A DNA stretch of 64,000 nt from Chitinibacter tainanensis DSM 15459 (GTDB lineage: Bacteria > Pseudomonadota > Gammaproteobacteria > Burkholderiales > Chitinibacteraceae), in the NCBI RefSeq assembly GCF_000429785.1, contig NZ_AUCN01000009.1:681261-745260 (forward strand). The letters are read 5' to 3'. Both the position numbers and the translations under genes were made by a program. Shown here piece by piece: positions 56,463-64,000 of this stretch (positions are counted from its first letter, which is position 1; each line of letters opens with the position of its first letter). The notes under the pieces were generated by a model. The model worked only from the letters and a program-made list of their open reading frames with translations, did no database searches and was not told the origin of the DNA.

Positions 56463-56528
56463 GTTTCAGTTGGGGTTACGGTAAGTTGTAATAGCGGCCG
56501 CAAACAGCAATAGCAACTGCTGGCAAGG

Positions 56529-56567
56529 ACAGGGGTAAGGTGGTGGTTCACTTTGCCCCTGTTTTTT
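56529..56567 (+). terminator. Rho-independent terminator after the GNAT fusion
   Basis: ACAGGGG ... CCCCTGT with an inner AGGTG/CACTT extension (allowing G-U pairs) and a following TTTTTT tract. It isolates the secretion operon downstream. Confidence 0.8.
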
Positions 56568-56669
56568 AGCTGCAGATGGTGCGAATGGTTGGCATTAAGC
56601 AGCGCAGCTGAAAGCGCTGACTTTCCCTGCTACGCTGGAGAGTAAGTTTTCATCTCGGCAGGCACAGAC

Positions 56670-57818
56670 ATGACTGAAATTCTCCGCCCCCGCATCTTGG
56701 TTGTTGATGATGCCAGTGAAAATCTGGTGCTGATGAGTGATCTTCTAAAGGATGAATATCGGGTCCGCTTAGCCAGCAGTGGTGAAAAAGCCATTCAGCT
56801 GCTGACGCAGGGGGAATTGCCGGATCTTATCTTGCTGGATGTGGTGATGCCGGGGATGGATGGCTATGCCGTTTGCGCTCAACTCAAGGTAAATCCGGCT
56901 TGGCAGGCGATACCGGTAATTTTTCTTACCGCCAATAATAGTGCGGCTGAGGAAGAGTGTGGTCTGGCCTTAGGGGCAGTTGATTACATTACCAAACCAT
57001 TTAGTGCGCCGGTGGTCTTGGCCCGGGTAAGAAATCACCTTCTACTTAAAAGTGCGGCCGATTTTTTGCGTGATCAAAATGATTTTTTGGCGTCCGAAGT
57101 GCGGCGCCAAACAGCTGAGCTCGCCGCCATTCAACAAGTCACGATACAAGTGATGGCCTCCTTAGCCGAGACCCGCGATAGCGACACCGGCCAGCATATT
57201 CGGCGTACACAACTGTATGTACGGGCTTTGGCCGAGCAGCTGCGGCATCATCCGCGCTTTGCGGCCGAGCTCACCACCACGCAAATTGAAACGCTGTACC
57301 AGTCAGCGCCTTTGCACGATATCGGCAAGGTGGGTATTCCGGATCGAATTTTGCTCAAACCTGGCAAACTCGATGCCGCCGAGTTTGAAATTATGAAAAC
57401 CCATGCACAGCAAGGCGCGGCGGCGATCGAAACGGCTGAGGCAAATTTAGGCTTAAGCGTGCCATTTCTTGCCACTGCGAAAGCGATTGCCCGCTCGCAT
57501 CATGAAAAATGGGATGGTAGTGGCTACCCGGATTGCTTGTCTGGCGATGATATCCCGCTGGCAGCGCGACTGATGGCGATTGCCGACGTGTACGACGCGC
57601 TCATTAGTCGCCGCATTTACAAAGCCGGCATGCCTCATGCCGATGCCGTGGCTGAAATCTACCACGGGCGCGGCAGCCATTTTGATCCCGATATTGTGGA
57701 TGCTTTTATGCTGCTAGAGGCGCAATTTGCGCATATCGCCGCCGAACACGCGGATGCTGAGGCAGATTGGCAACGAAAATTGAACTACCTTGACCAATCT
57801 TTGGCCGAAAAGCCATGA
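56670..57818 (+). CDS. Response regulator with HD-GYP cyclic-di-GMP phosphodiesterase domain
   Basis: 382 residues. The REC domain (1-125) has VDDASENLV, the phospho-acceptor Asp in LILLDVVMPGMDGY (near residue 54), TAN and the KPF lysine. The HD-GYP domain (about 150-360) is complete: TGQHIRRTQ, LHDIGKVGIPD (HD) and HHEKWDGSGYP (GYP). It should hydrolyse cyclic-di-GMP when phosphorylated. No histidine kinase is adjacent. Its stop overlaps the first ABC gene by 4 bp, so it is made with the secretion machinery and probably controls adhesin export or release locally. Confidence 0.93.
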   Translation: MTEILRPRILVVDDASENLVLMSDLLKDEYRVRLASSGEKAIQLLTQGELPDLILLDVVMPGMDGYAVCAQLKVNPAWQAIPVIFLTANNSAAEEECGLALGAVDYITKPFSAPVVLARVRNHLLLKSAADFLRDQNDFLASEVRRQTAELAAIQQVTIQVMASLAETRDSDTGQHIRRTQLYVRALAEQLRHHPRFAAELTTTQIETLYQSAPLHDIGKVGIPDRILLKPGKLDAAEFEIMKTHAQQGAAAIETAEANLGLSVPFLATAKAIARSHHEKWDGSGYPDCLSGDDIPLAARLMAIADVYDALISRRIYKAGMPHADAVAEIYHGRGSHFDPDIVDAFMLLEAQFAHIAAEHADAEADWQRKLNYLDQSLAEKP

Positions 57819-59434
57819 TCGAGCCATCACGATGGACTGACAAAGCCATGCATACTCGGCGCACGATTCATCTCACCCGTTCTGCCTTTTTGGCCTCAGT
57901 GGTGATTCATACCTTGGGTTTGGCCTTGCCCTTGGCATTGCTGCAAATCTACGACCGGATCTTGCCCGCCCAGGCCTATGGCACGGCCACCTTTCTGGTG
58001 CTGGGCGTGGCTTTGGCGATCGTGCTGGAGGCGCTACTTCGCTTTGGCCGCAGCGCCTTATTTGCGAATCTGGGGATGCGCTATGAAGTACAAACCACGC
58101 TTGAACTCTGTCAGCGTTTGCAGTCAGCACCGATTGCCCAATTAGAGCGCATCGGCACCGCGCAAACCCACGAGGCCTTGCGCGCTGTGCAGCAAGTACG
58201 TGATTTCTGGTCGGGCGCAGCGGCGGTGGCGCTATACGAAGTGCCTTTTGCCTTACTGTATATCGGTTTGATTGCCTATTTGGGCGGTTGGCTAGCAGCT
58301 ATTCCACTCTTGCTGTTTATTCTCGCGATTGGTCTGGCTGGCTATCGAGCGAAACAAATTCAGCGCTATGCGGCGGCCACTGCCGCGCAAGAGGCGGTGC
58401 GCAATGATTTTCTATGGACGACGTTCACCGCTTTACCTTATATAAAGAGCATTGCTGCCGAATATCGAATAGCCATGCGTTGGCGGCAAAAAAATGCTGA
58501 CTATTTTGCTGCTAATGCCGCGCTTGAAGCGCAAAGTGGGGCGGTGCGGGAAAATGCGATCCTGATTGGGCAGCTGTCGACTATTTTGGTCGTAACATTT
58601 GGGGCCGTCTTGGTATTGCAAGGTCAACTTACGACGGGCGCTTTGGCCGCGTGCAGTATGTTGGCAGGCCGCTCAATCGGCCCGGCGATGGCCAGCCTAG
58701 GGTTTTGGGCGCAATGGTCGCGTACACGAGAGGCGCAGTCCCAAGTAGATCAGCTACTAGCCCTGCCACCTCAGTCAAGCCAGCATGGTGTTGAGATTCG
58801 GTCAAAGGGCAGCGATCAAATCGAATTGATTGCACCAGCGTATTTCTCAACGCCATTAGCGTTGCCAGCAGGGCAAGTCATTGCCGTTAAAAGCAATGAT
58901 CCCGTGCGTGCGAGCGATTTTTTGCACGCAGTTGCATCGCTTGTCTCCACGCCAAGCAGTTCATCACAGACATTAGCGACGACAGCTTCTTCAGTTCCCC
59001 CCGTCGCTTTGGTGGCTATGGCAGGCCGGCAGGTCGCGCTGGTGCCTGGCACCATTCGTGACAATCTGCTGCTGTTTGATGAAAGCCGGCAAGCGCAGCT
59101 TAGCGAGTTGATGCAAGCACTGGATTTCGATGCCGCGCTTAAGTCCTTCGCATTAGGCCTGCATACACCGATTGGTGCCGTAGGGGCGGAAACGCTGAAT
59201 CAGGGCATTGTGCAGCGGATTGGCGTACTGCGCGCTTTGCTGCAGCAGCCCAGATTGCTGCTTTTAGATCATGCTGCAATAGGAATTGATTTAGGTGGGC
59301 TGAAACAACTGGCTGACTATCTGGCCAAACAGGCGCACGGCACTACGGTGTTGCTGGTGAGTAATCAGCCTGAGTTGTTGGCGGTTGCCCAGCAGATCAT
59401 CACGCTCGATAACGCTGAGGTGGGTCATGACTGA
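57815..59434 (+). CDS. Type I secretion ABC half-transporter with degenerate ATPase
   Basis: 539 residues. The ABC transmembrane domain has about five or six helices between residues 20 and 310 (LASVVIHTLGLALPLALLQ start, YDRILPAQAYGT coupling motif). The nucleotide-binding half (about 330-539) is eroded. No P-loop GxxGxGK(S/T) is present where LPAGQVIAVKSND occurs, Walker B ends LLLLDH instead of DE, and the H-loop His is Asn (LLVSNQPE). The signature keeps a partial LNQGIVQR. It must work as the inactive partner of the next gene, as in heterodimeric exporters. The ATGA overlap links it to the HD-GYP gene. Confidence 0.85.
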   Translation: MIEPSRWTDKAMHTRRTIHLTRSAFLASVVIHTLGLALPLALLQIYDRILPAQAYGTATFLVLGVALAIVLEALLRFGRSALFANLGMRYEVQTTLELCQRLQSAPIAQLERIGTAQTHEALRAVQQVRDFWSGAAAVALYEVPFALLYIGLIAYLGGWLAAIPLLLFILAIGLAGYRAKQIQRYAAATAAQEAVRNDFLWTTFTALPYIKSIAAEYRIAMRWRQKNADYFAANAALEAQSGAVRENAILIGQLSTILVVTFGAVLVLQGQLTTGALAACSMLAGRSIGPAMASLGFWAQWSRTREAQSQVDQLLALPPQSSQHGVEIRSKGSDQIELIAPAYFSTPLALPAGQVIAVKSNDPVRASDFLHAVASLVSTPSSSSQTLATTASSVPPVALVAMAGRQVALVPGTIRDNLLLFDESRQAQLSELMQALDFDAALKSFALGLHTPIGAVGAETLNQGIVQRIGVLRALLQQPRLLLLDHAAIGIDLGGLKQLADYLAKQAHGTTVLLVSNQPELLAVAQQIITLDNAEVGHD

Positions 59435-61577
59435 GCATGTAAATGGCCAATGGCAAACCGAATTTGAGCAATCAGCCCGCTTGCAAGCGCTGCATGAAAT
59501 AATCGCCACCTGCCCACACATCGACGCCCAAAGCGCCAAATTACTGGCCAGCCTATTGTGTCTACATCAATGGTCTGGCTCTGAGCGGCAGTTACAAACT
59601 GCATTGAGTGTTATTGAAGCAGCCGCGCCACTGGTTAAGCTGTGCGCAGTGTTGCAACAATTGGGTTTTCGCCTATTAAAGCGTCCGCCGCAGCGCTACG
59701 CCGGCAGGATAGGGCAGCTACTGGTATTACCAGCGGGTCTAGCTGTCGATCTTGGGCGACAGCAACAACAGATTTTGCTTCATGACGGGCTAAGTCTGCA
59801 TGCAGTTAGCCCCGCAGCGATCGAACAAGTAATCGAGCTTGAACCTGATCCGTTGTTAAGTCAGCCGCAGCACGGCGGTGCTGCCTGGTTGGGGGATTGG
59901 TTGCAACGTGCCGCACCCGAGCTACGCGGAGTCGGGGTACTAAGCGCCTTGATCAATCTTATTGCCTTGGTAGTCTCCTTATTCACCATGTTGGTGTACA
60001 ACTCGGTGATTCCTACTGGGGCTTATGACACCATGCTAGCGATGAGTGTGGGCGCCTTAATGCTGGTGCTCGGGGCGTGGGTATTGCGTTTGGTGCGCAA
60101 TCAGGTCTTGAGTGCACTCTCTGCTCGCACGGGGCAACGCATTGCTCAGCTGGCTTTACAGCGCACGTTGGATTTAGCTTTGGCGGCCAGTATGCGCTCT
60201 GGGGTAGATAACAACCTTTCCCGTATGCGTAGCCTTGAGTCGGTGCGGCAGTGGTTTTCCAGCCAAGGCCCACTCAATATCGATTTTCCCTTTGTGCTGC
60301 TGTTTTTGCTGGTGATTGCCTTGATTGGTGGCCTAGTGGTACTAGTGCCGCTGCTGAGCTTGCTGCTCTTTGCGCTACTGGCTTGGCCGCTCAACCGCTG
60401 GCTGGGTTGGCATGCCCAGCAAACTGGCACAGCTAATCGGCAGCTTGGGGCTCTGCAGCTTGCATTAGTTCAGCGCTTACGATCTGTGCGGCACACTGCA
60501 GCGCCATTGCTTTGGCAGCAGTTTTTGCCACAGAAGCTATTGCAGTCAGCCAAGGCTAGCCGAGATCACGCTTTGGTGCAGGGCGCTGTGTTGGCTGCCG
60601 GACAAATGCTATCGTCTCTCACAGTTTTGGCCACGATGGCGGTGGGAATCTGGCTGGTGTTAGCGCAGCAAATGAGCACCGGCGGTTTGATTGCCACCAT
60701 GATGCTGATTTGGCGCATTACTACGCCAGCACAGCAGATGCTGCAAACCCAAGTGCGCCTGCGTTCATTGCACGCTGCCAATCAACAACTGGTGCAGTTG
60801 CTAGCTACACCGAGCGAGCCCGAAATGCCACTGGGCCGGCGGCTGGAAAAAGGCTCAGCGCTAGGTATTGAATTGGATCGGCTTTATCTGCGATTTGCGC
60901 AGGATCGCGAGCCGGCTTTACAAGGGCTAAGTTGGGTGTTACCTGCCGGCGCCAGCCTTGCGCTGGTCGGGCCGAATGGCGCGGGTAAAACCGTTCTGGT
61001 GGAAGCGTTGCTTGGTTTACACCCCCCGCAAAATGGCCGAGTCTTGGTTAATGGCACCGATTTGCGGCAAATTGAGCTGGCTAGTTACCGTGCTGCCGTG
61101 GGCTATTTGCCGCAAAGAATGCCGGGGGTACCGCTCACTTTGCGCGAATCACTCACCTTGCGCCACCAGCAGGCGACGGATACGCAATTGCTGGCGGCGC
61201 TTACGGATGTGGCCGGGCCAGACTGGTATCGATATTTTAATGCCGGCGATGCGCAAAGCGGCTTGGCGCAGCAAATTATGGCTTCGCGGCAAGATCTTGC
61301 CGCTCTGCGCGGGCGTTATATCGCGAGGCTGGCCAGTGCCTTGCTTGGGCAGCCACCGCTGCTGATTCTGGATGACCCATTACCCGATCGAGATCCAGAG
61401 CTAGACCCGTATCTACAAGCATTGCTTCGCCGGCTGCAAGGCAAGACCACACTAATTCTGATTACCCATCGCCCAGAGCTGATACAACTTATGTCACACA
61501 TCGCCGTGTTACATGCGGGCAGCTTGGCGCATTTTGGCCCCGTAGTCGTGGCCGATTCTGTGGAGGCTCGTTCATGA
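59427..61577 (+). CDS. Type I secretion ABC transporter, nucleotide-binding partner
   Basis: About 716 residues: an N-terminal 140-residue C39-like region without a catalytic Cys, transmembrane helices around residues 175-450, and an ATPase domain. Walker A is intact (GPNGAGKT near residue 514), the Q-loop is GYLPQ and the H-loop LILITHRPE is intact. The signature LSGGQ is replaced by ALRGR, and the catalytic Glu after Walker B is Asp (LLILDDP). With the previous protein it would give one composite ATP site. RtxB/RtxE of Vibrio is a known two-ABC type I system. It overlaps the upstream gene by 8 bp and the adaptor by 4 bp. Confidence 0.88.
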   Translation: MTEHVNGQWQTEFEQSARLQALHEIIATCPHIDAQSAKLLASLLCLHQWSGSERQLQTALSVIEAAAPLVKLCAVLQQLGFRLLKRPPQRYAGRIGQLLVLPAGLAVDLGRQQQQILLHDGLSLHAVSPAAIEQVIELEPDPLLSQPQHGGAAWLGDWLQRAAPELRGVGVLSALINLIALVVSLFTMLVYNSVIPTGAYDTMLAMSVGALMLVLGAWVLRLVRNQVLSALSARTGQRIAQLALQRTLDLALAASMRSGVDNNLSRMRSLESVRQWFSSQGPLNIDFPFVLLFLLVIALIGGLVVLVPLLSLLLFALLAWPLNRWLGWHAQQTGTANRQLGALQLALVQRLRSVRHTAAPLLWQQFLPQKLLQSAKASRDHALVQGAVLAAGQMLSSLTVLATMAVGIWLVLAQQMSTGGLIATMMLIWRITTPAQQMLQTQVRLRSLHAANQQLVQLLATPSEPEMPLGRRLEKGSALGIELDRLYLRFAQDREPALQGLSWVLPAGASLALVGPNGAGKTVLVEALLGLHPPQNGRVLVNGTDLRQIELASYRAAVGYLPQRMPGVPLTLRESLTLRHQQATDTQLLAALTDVAGPDWYRYFNAGDAQSGLAQQIMASRQDLAALRGRYIARLASALLGQPPLLILDDPLPDRDPELDPYLQALLRRLQGKTTLILITHRPELIQLMSHIAVLHAGSLAHFGPVVVADSVEARS

Positions 61578-62905
61578 TGCCGCAACACTCCTCTAGCCAA
61601 GCACTGCTAGTACAGACCCAAGGACAAATCCAGCAACTACTTGAAGACCCGGGCATGAGCCCCGCTTTGCGCCGCAGTATGTGGTTGATTGTGCTGCTGG
61701 TCCTCGCTTTTTTGCTTTGGGCTGTCTTTGCCCCTGTCAATGAGCTGGCGCGCGCGCGCGGGGAGGTGATTCCGAGCGGTTACGTGCAAGTGCTGCAAAC
61801 CCAAACTGGTGGGGTTATCGAGCAGCTCTTGGTACGAGAAGGCGATACCGTGAAAGCTGGCCAGCTTGTTGCGCGCTTTAAAGCTGTTGATGTTGAAAAG
61901 CGGGCTGCACAAGCCAATATCCGCTTGAATTCGCTCGCGATCGATCGTGAGCGGATGCTGGCTTTGCTTGAAGGTCGGGCGCCAGATTTCTCACCTTATG
62001 AGGCCGACTATCCGCGCCTCGTGAGACAAGCGCAAAGTAGCTATCGTGAGCAAAAAGCCGTCCGTGATGCGGCGCTTACCGCCAAACGTAGCGAAGGGGG
62101 GCAGCAAACAGCCCAACAGCAGGCGGCCCAGCGCGATATCCGGCTCGTTGAGTCACAACTTAATGAAGCACGCCAACGTATTAAAAGACTGGAAGAAGGG
62201 GTGCAAAAAGGCGTGATTTCACAGTTAGCCTTAAGCGAAGCCCGCCAACAAGCCAGTGCACTGGAAGAGCGCTTATCTGATCTACAAGCCCGGGTACAAA
62301 GCATCGGTAGCGGTATGGGGGCGATTGATGCCGATTTGCTGAAAATCCGCGCCGACCTTAATCAGCAACTCAGCCTTGAGCTGAGCAAAACCACCGAGGC
62401 TTATCGTGAGCTTGAGGCTGAACTTGCCGCATTGACAGATAACCAACGCGATATCGAAGTGAAAAGCCCAGTGGACGGCGTGGTTACCAATCTGCCGCAT
62501 ACCCAAGCGGGTACGGTTATCCCGCCAGGCGGGACGGTAGCAGAAGTCGTTCCTACCGGGCAGGGTATGTTTTTGGAAGTCATGGTCAGCCCGCGGGATA
62601 TCGGCTTTGTGAAAAATGGCCAGACCGTAACGGTGAAAGTTGACAGTTTTGATTCGGCCCGTTTTGGCACTATCACTGGCACGGTACAGCGTGTGTCACC
62701 AACTTCAAGCAAATTGCCTCCTAATAATCAGCCGTTTTACCGGGTTGAAGTCGCATTGGGGCAGACCTATGTCGGCCAAGCCCAGCATCAGCTGGTGCCC
62801 GGCATGACTGCGGAAGCCGATATTGTCACCGGGCGCAAATCGGTGCTGCAATTTCTGCTCAAGCCAGTGTATACCGCGACCGATACCGCTTTTCACGAGC
62901 GTTAG
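61574..62905 (+). CDS. HlyD-family type I secretion periplasmic adaptor
   Basis: A 443-residue membrane fusion protein. A short cytoplasmic N-terminus and one transmembrane helix (about residues 36-56) lead to the lipoyl half-motif GGVIEQLLVREGDTVKAGQLVARF near residue 77. A long coiled-coil hairpin (about 120-285) follows, then beta-barrel strands (VKSPVDGVVTNL, VTVKVDSFDSARFGTI). The ending SVLQFLLKPVYTATDTAFHER is the standard C-terminus of this family. It bridges the ABC pair to an outer-membrane TolC-like channel, which is not in the window. ATG 61574 overlaps the preceding stop. Confidence 0.93.
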   Translation: MMPQHSSSQALLVQTQGQIQQLLEDPGMSPALRRSMWLIVLLVLAFLLWAVFAPVNELARARGEVIPSGYVQVLQTQTGGVIEQLLVREGDTVKAGQLVARFKAVDVEKRAAQANIRLNSLAIDRERMLALLEGRAPDFSPYEADYPRLVRQAQSSYREQKAVRDAALTAKRSEGGQQTAQQQAAQRDIRLVESQLNEARQRIKRLEEGVQKGVISQLALSEARQQASALEERLSDLQARVQSIGSGMGAIDADLLKIRADLNQQLSLELSKTTEAYRELEAELAALTDNQRDIEVKSPVDGVVTNLPHTQAGTVIPPGGTVAEVVPTGQGMFLEVMVSPRDIGFVKNGQTVTVKVDSFDSARFGTITGTVQRVSPTSSKLPPNNQPFYRVEVALGQTYVGQAQHQLVPGMTAEADIVTGRKSVLQFLLKPVYTATDTAFHER

Positions 62906-62935
62906 CCTACCTGCCGATGTAGCTGGGGTGTTTGA

Positions 62936-64000
62936 ATGGAAGACAGTGATGTAAAAAAACCGCAGCGGCTAGCCGCATCTGATCCACTGGCGGTGATAGA
63001 GCAGGATCCCGGCCGGCGTATCTGGCTACAGCCGGAAGAGCTGCAAGCCATGGGATGGGAAATCTTAATTCCACCCGGCAACGGCCATCCTGATGCGCCA
63101 ATCTCTGATCATCTGGTTCCTTCCTCGGTAACCGCTGCGAGCACATTACATGGGCAGCTACCGGCGTTTACACCAGCCGCTACCGCGGCCATTCATCTTG
63201 CGCCACAGCAACACCCCGCTGCGTCATTACCGAGCGGAACTGCGAGTGCCCCAAGCTACTGGCTAGCGCAAAAACCGGGTCATCATGGCCAGCTCCTACT
63301 CGGCAGCCAAGGTGATTGGCATTATGTCCCCGCGGCAGAATACCATCCGACCCACACAGAGGTACACCAGCCGCTCGTCGATCATTTTCAGCTAATCGAC
63401 GCGCAGCAACGTGTGCATACGCTGCAAATCACCCAGCAGCCCCACAACCAGATCACTCCTTATACCGCCAGTGTTCTAACGCAAAGCCAGACTCTTTCCA
63501 CGAGCGGTTTGGCCACGGCTGGGTCGAGCAGCACTACACCCGCCCAGTTTGCTGGTGATGTGGTAGGCGCAGTGACTGAAGATAATCCAGTACTGGGCGG
63601 CTTGTTGCAGGCGCAGGGGCAGTTACACGTTACTGATCCAGATCCACAGCAAGGCGCGGTGCGTGCGCAAGTCAATACCCCGCTGGGGTATGGGGTTTTC
63701 AGTATTAATCAACAAGGCGCGTGGGTATATACTGCCGACAACTCAAATCCAGCGATCCAACAGCTGGCACAAGGCAGCGTGCTACTAGAAACCGTGTGGG
63801 TGCGCAGTATTGACGGTAGCTCGCAAGCGATCACGATTAAAATTCACGGTACGAACGATGGCGCCGTCATCGCGGGTAGTGACACAGGCCTAGTCACTGA
63901 AGATAAGGGCCTGAATGGCGCCAGCCAGCTGCACACCAGCGGCCAACTGACCGTTAGCGACCCCGATGCCGGGCAAGATCACTTTATTGCCCAAGCCAAT
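62936..64000 (+). CDS. Giant VCBS-repeat surface protein, 3' end outside window
   Basis: An open frame of 355 codons that runs off the window. The first 200 residues are Gln/His/Pro-rich, hydrophilic and without a signal peptide, as expected for a type I secretion substrate; a divergent beta-sandwich may lie at about residues 110-170. The first VCBS repeat spans about 205-312 (AVTEDNPVLGG, HVTDPDP, WVYTADNSNPAIQQLAQG, IKIHGTNDGAVIAG). A second begins near residue 319 (VTEDKGLNGA, VSDPDAGQDHF), giving a period of 107 codons. It is very probably the cargo of the exporter just upstream and an adhesin or biofilm protein. No LapA-type retention module or clear LapG site is seen. Confidence 0.85.
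   Translation, partial: MEDSDVKKPQRLAASDPLAVIEQDPGRRIWLQPEELQAMGWEILIPPGNGHPDAPISDHLVPSSVTAASTLHGQLPAFTPAATAAIHLAPQQHPAASLPSGTASAPSYWLAQKPGHHGQLLLGSQGDWHYVPAAEYHPTHTEVHQPLVDHFQLIDAQQRVHTLQITQQPHNQITPYTASVLTQSQTLSTSGLATAGSSSTTPAQFAGDVVGAVTEDNPVLGGLLQAQGQLHVTDPDPQQGAVRAQVNTPLGYGVFSINQQGAWVYTADNSNPAIQQLAQGSVLLETVWVRSIDGSSQAITIKIHGTNDGAVIAGSDTGLVTEDKGLNGASQLHTSGQLTVSDPDAGQDHFIAQAN

Noticed and set aside
56580..56669. TTGGCA-like sigma-54 site before the HD-GYP operon
   Set aside because: The TGGCAT is present but no TTGC element follows at the required spacing.
63687..63733. Near-match dyad GGTAT...ATACT in the VCBS gene
   Set aside because: One mismatch, and the repeated Tyr-Gly and Tyr-Thr codons of VCBS repeats favour such words.

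Overview
The window reads as chromosome of a Gram-negative betaproteobacterium, most likely in the Neisseriales near Chitinibacter or Deefgea. This placement is an inference from gene content and order, not from a marker-gene search. Supporting points are the cmk-rpsA-ihfB-lapA-lapB-pyrF-rfaE1 order, a heptose kinase encoded apart from hldD, the ribF-ileS-lspA-ispH block, a DUF3422 gene and several chitin- or glucosamine-related genes. The DNA is moderately GC-rich and densely coded on both strands. I see no rRNA, tRNA, CRISPR array, insertion sequence or prophage.

Layout. 1-5.3 kb: hemN (5' end cut off), a TauE/DsbD-like membrane protein, a GNAT enzyme, a cysteine-cluster protein and an RhlE-type helicase with an RG-rich tail. 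5.3-14.2 kb: a phosphoglycerate-mutase-like gene, recJ, a secreted protein of three ChiA-N-like modules, a gamma-glutamylcyclotransferase-like gene, rlmB, DUF3422, pgsA and an MFS carrier. 14.3-24.1 kb: aroF, a META/DUF4377 protein, tyrA and an aldo-keto reductase, then the cmk-to-rfaE1 run. 24.2-33.7 kb: a diguanylate cyclase, ispH-lspA-ileS-ribF, flgA and rmuC. 33.9-45.1 kb: acnB, carbonic anhydrase, a PilZ-like protein, ung, a ROK kinase beside a family 9 glycosidase, hldD, a DUF4124 protein and an LplT-PlsC fusion. 45.2-56.5 kb: a lysine/2-aminoadipate catabolic cluster, a prolyl oligopeptidase, anmK with an M23 peptidase, a methyltransferase and a GNAT-GNAT-pentapeptide fusion. 56.7-64 kb: an overlapping operon of an HD-GYP response regulator, two ABC half-transporters, an HlyD adaptor and the start of a giant VCBS-repeat protein that runs off the window.

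Functional themes. Cyclic-di-GMP appears three times: a GGDEF synthase, a probable PilZ effector and an HD-GYP phosphodiesterase that heads an adhesin secretion operon. Envelope building is represented by lapAB, rfaE1, hldD, pgsA, the LplT-PlsC fusion, anmK and the M23 peptidase. Amino-sugar use is suggested by the ROK kinase/GH9 pair and the ChiA-N-like protein.

The most unexpected signal is not a gene. Ten copies of a 47-bp dyad (GGTAT, 37 variable bases, ATACC) lie through the window. The two half-sites are always exactly 42 bp apart, four turns of B-DNA. They occur on both sides of gene boundaries and inside conserved coding sequences in all reading phases. I do not recognise this element.
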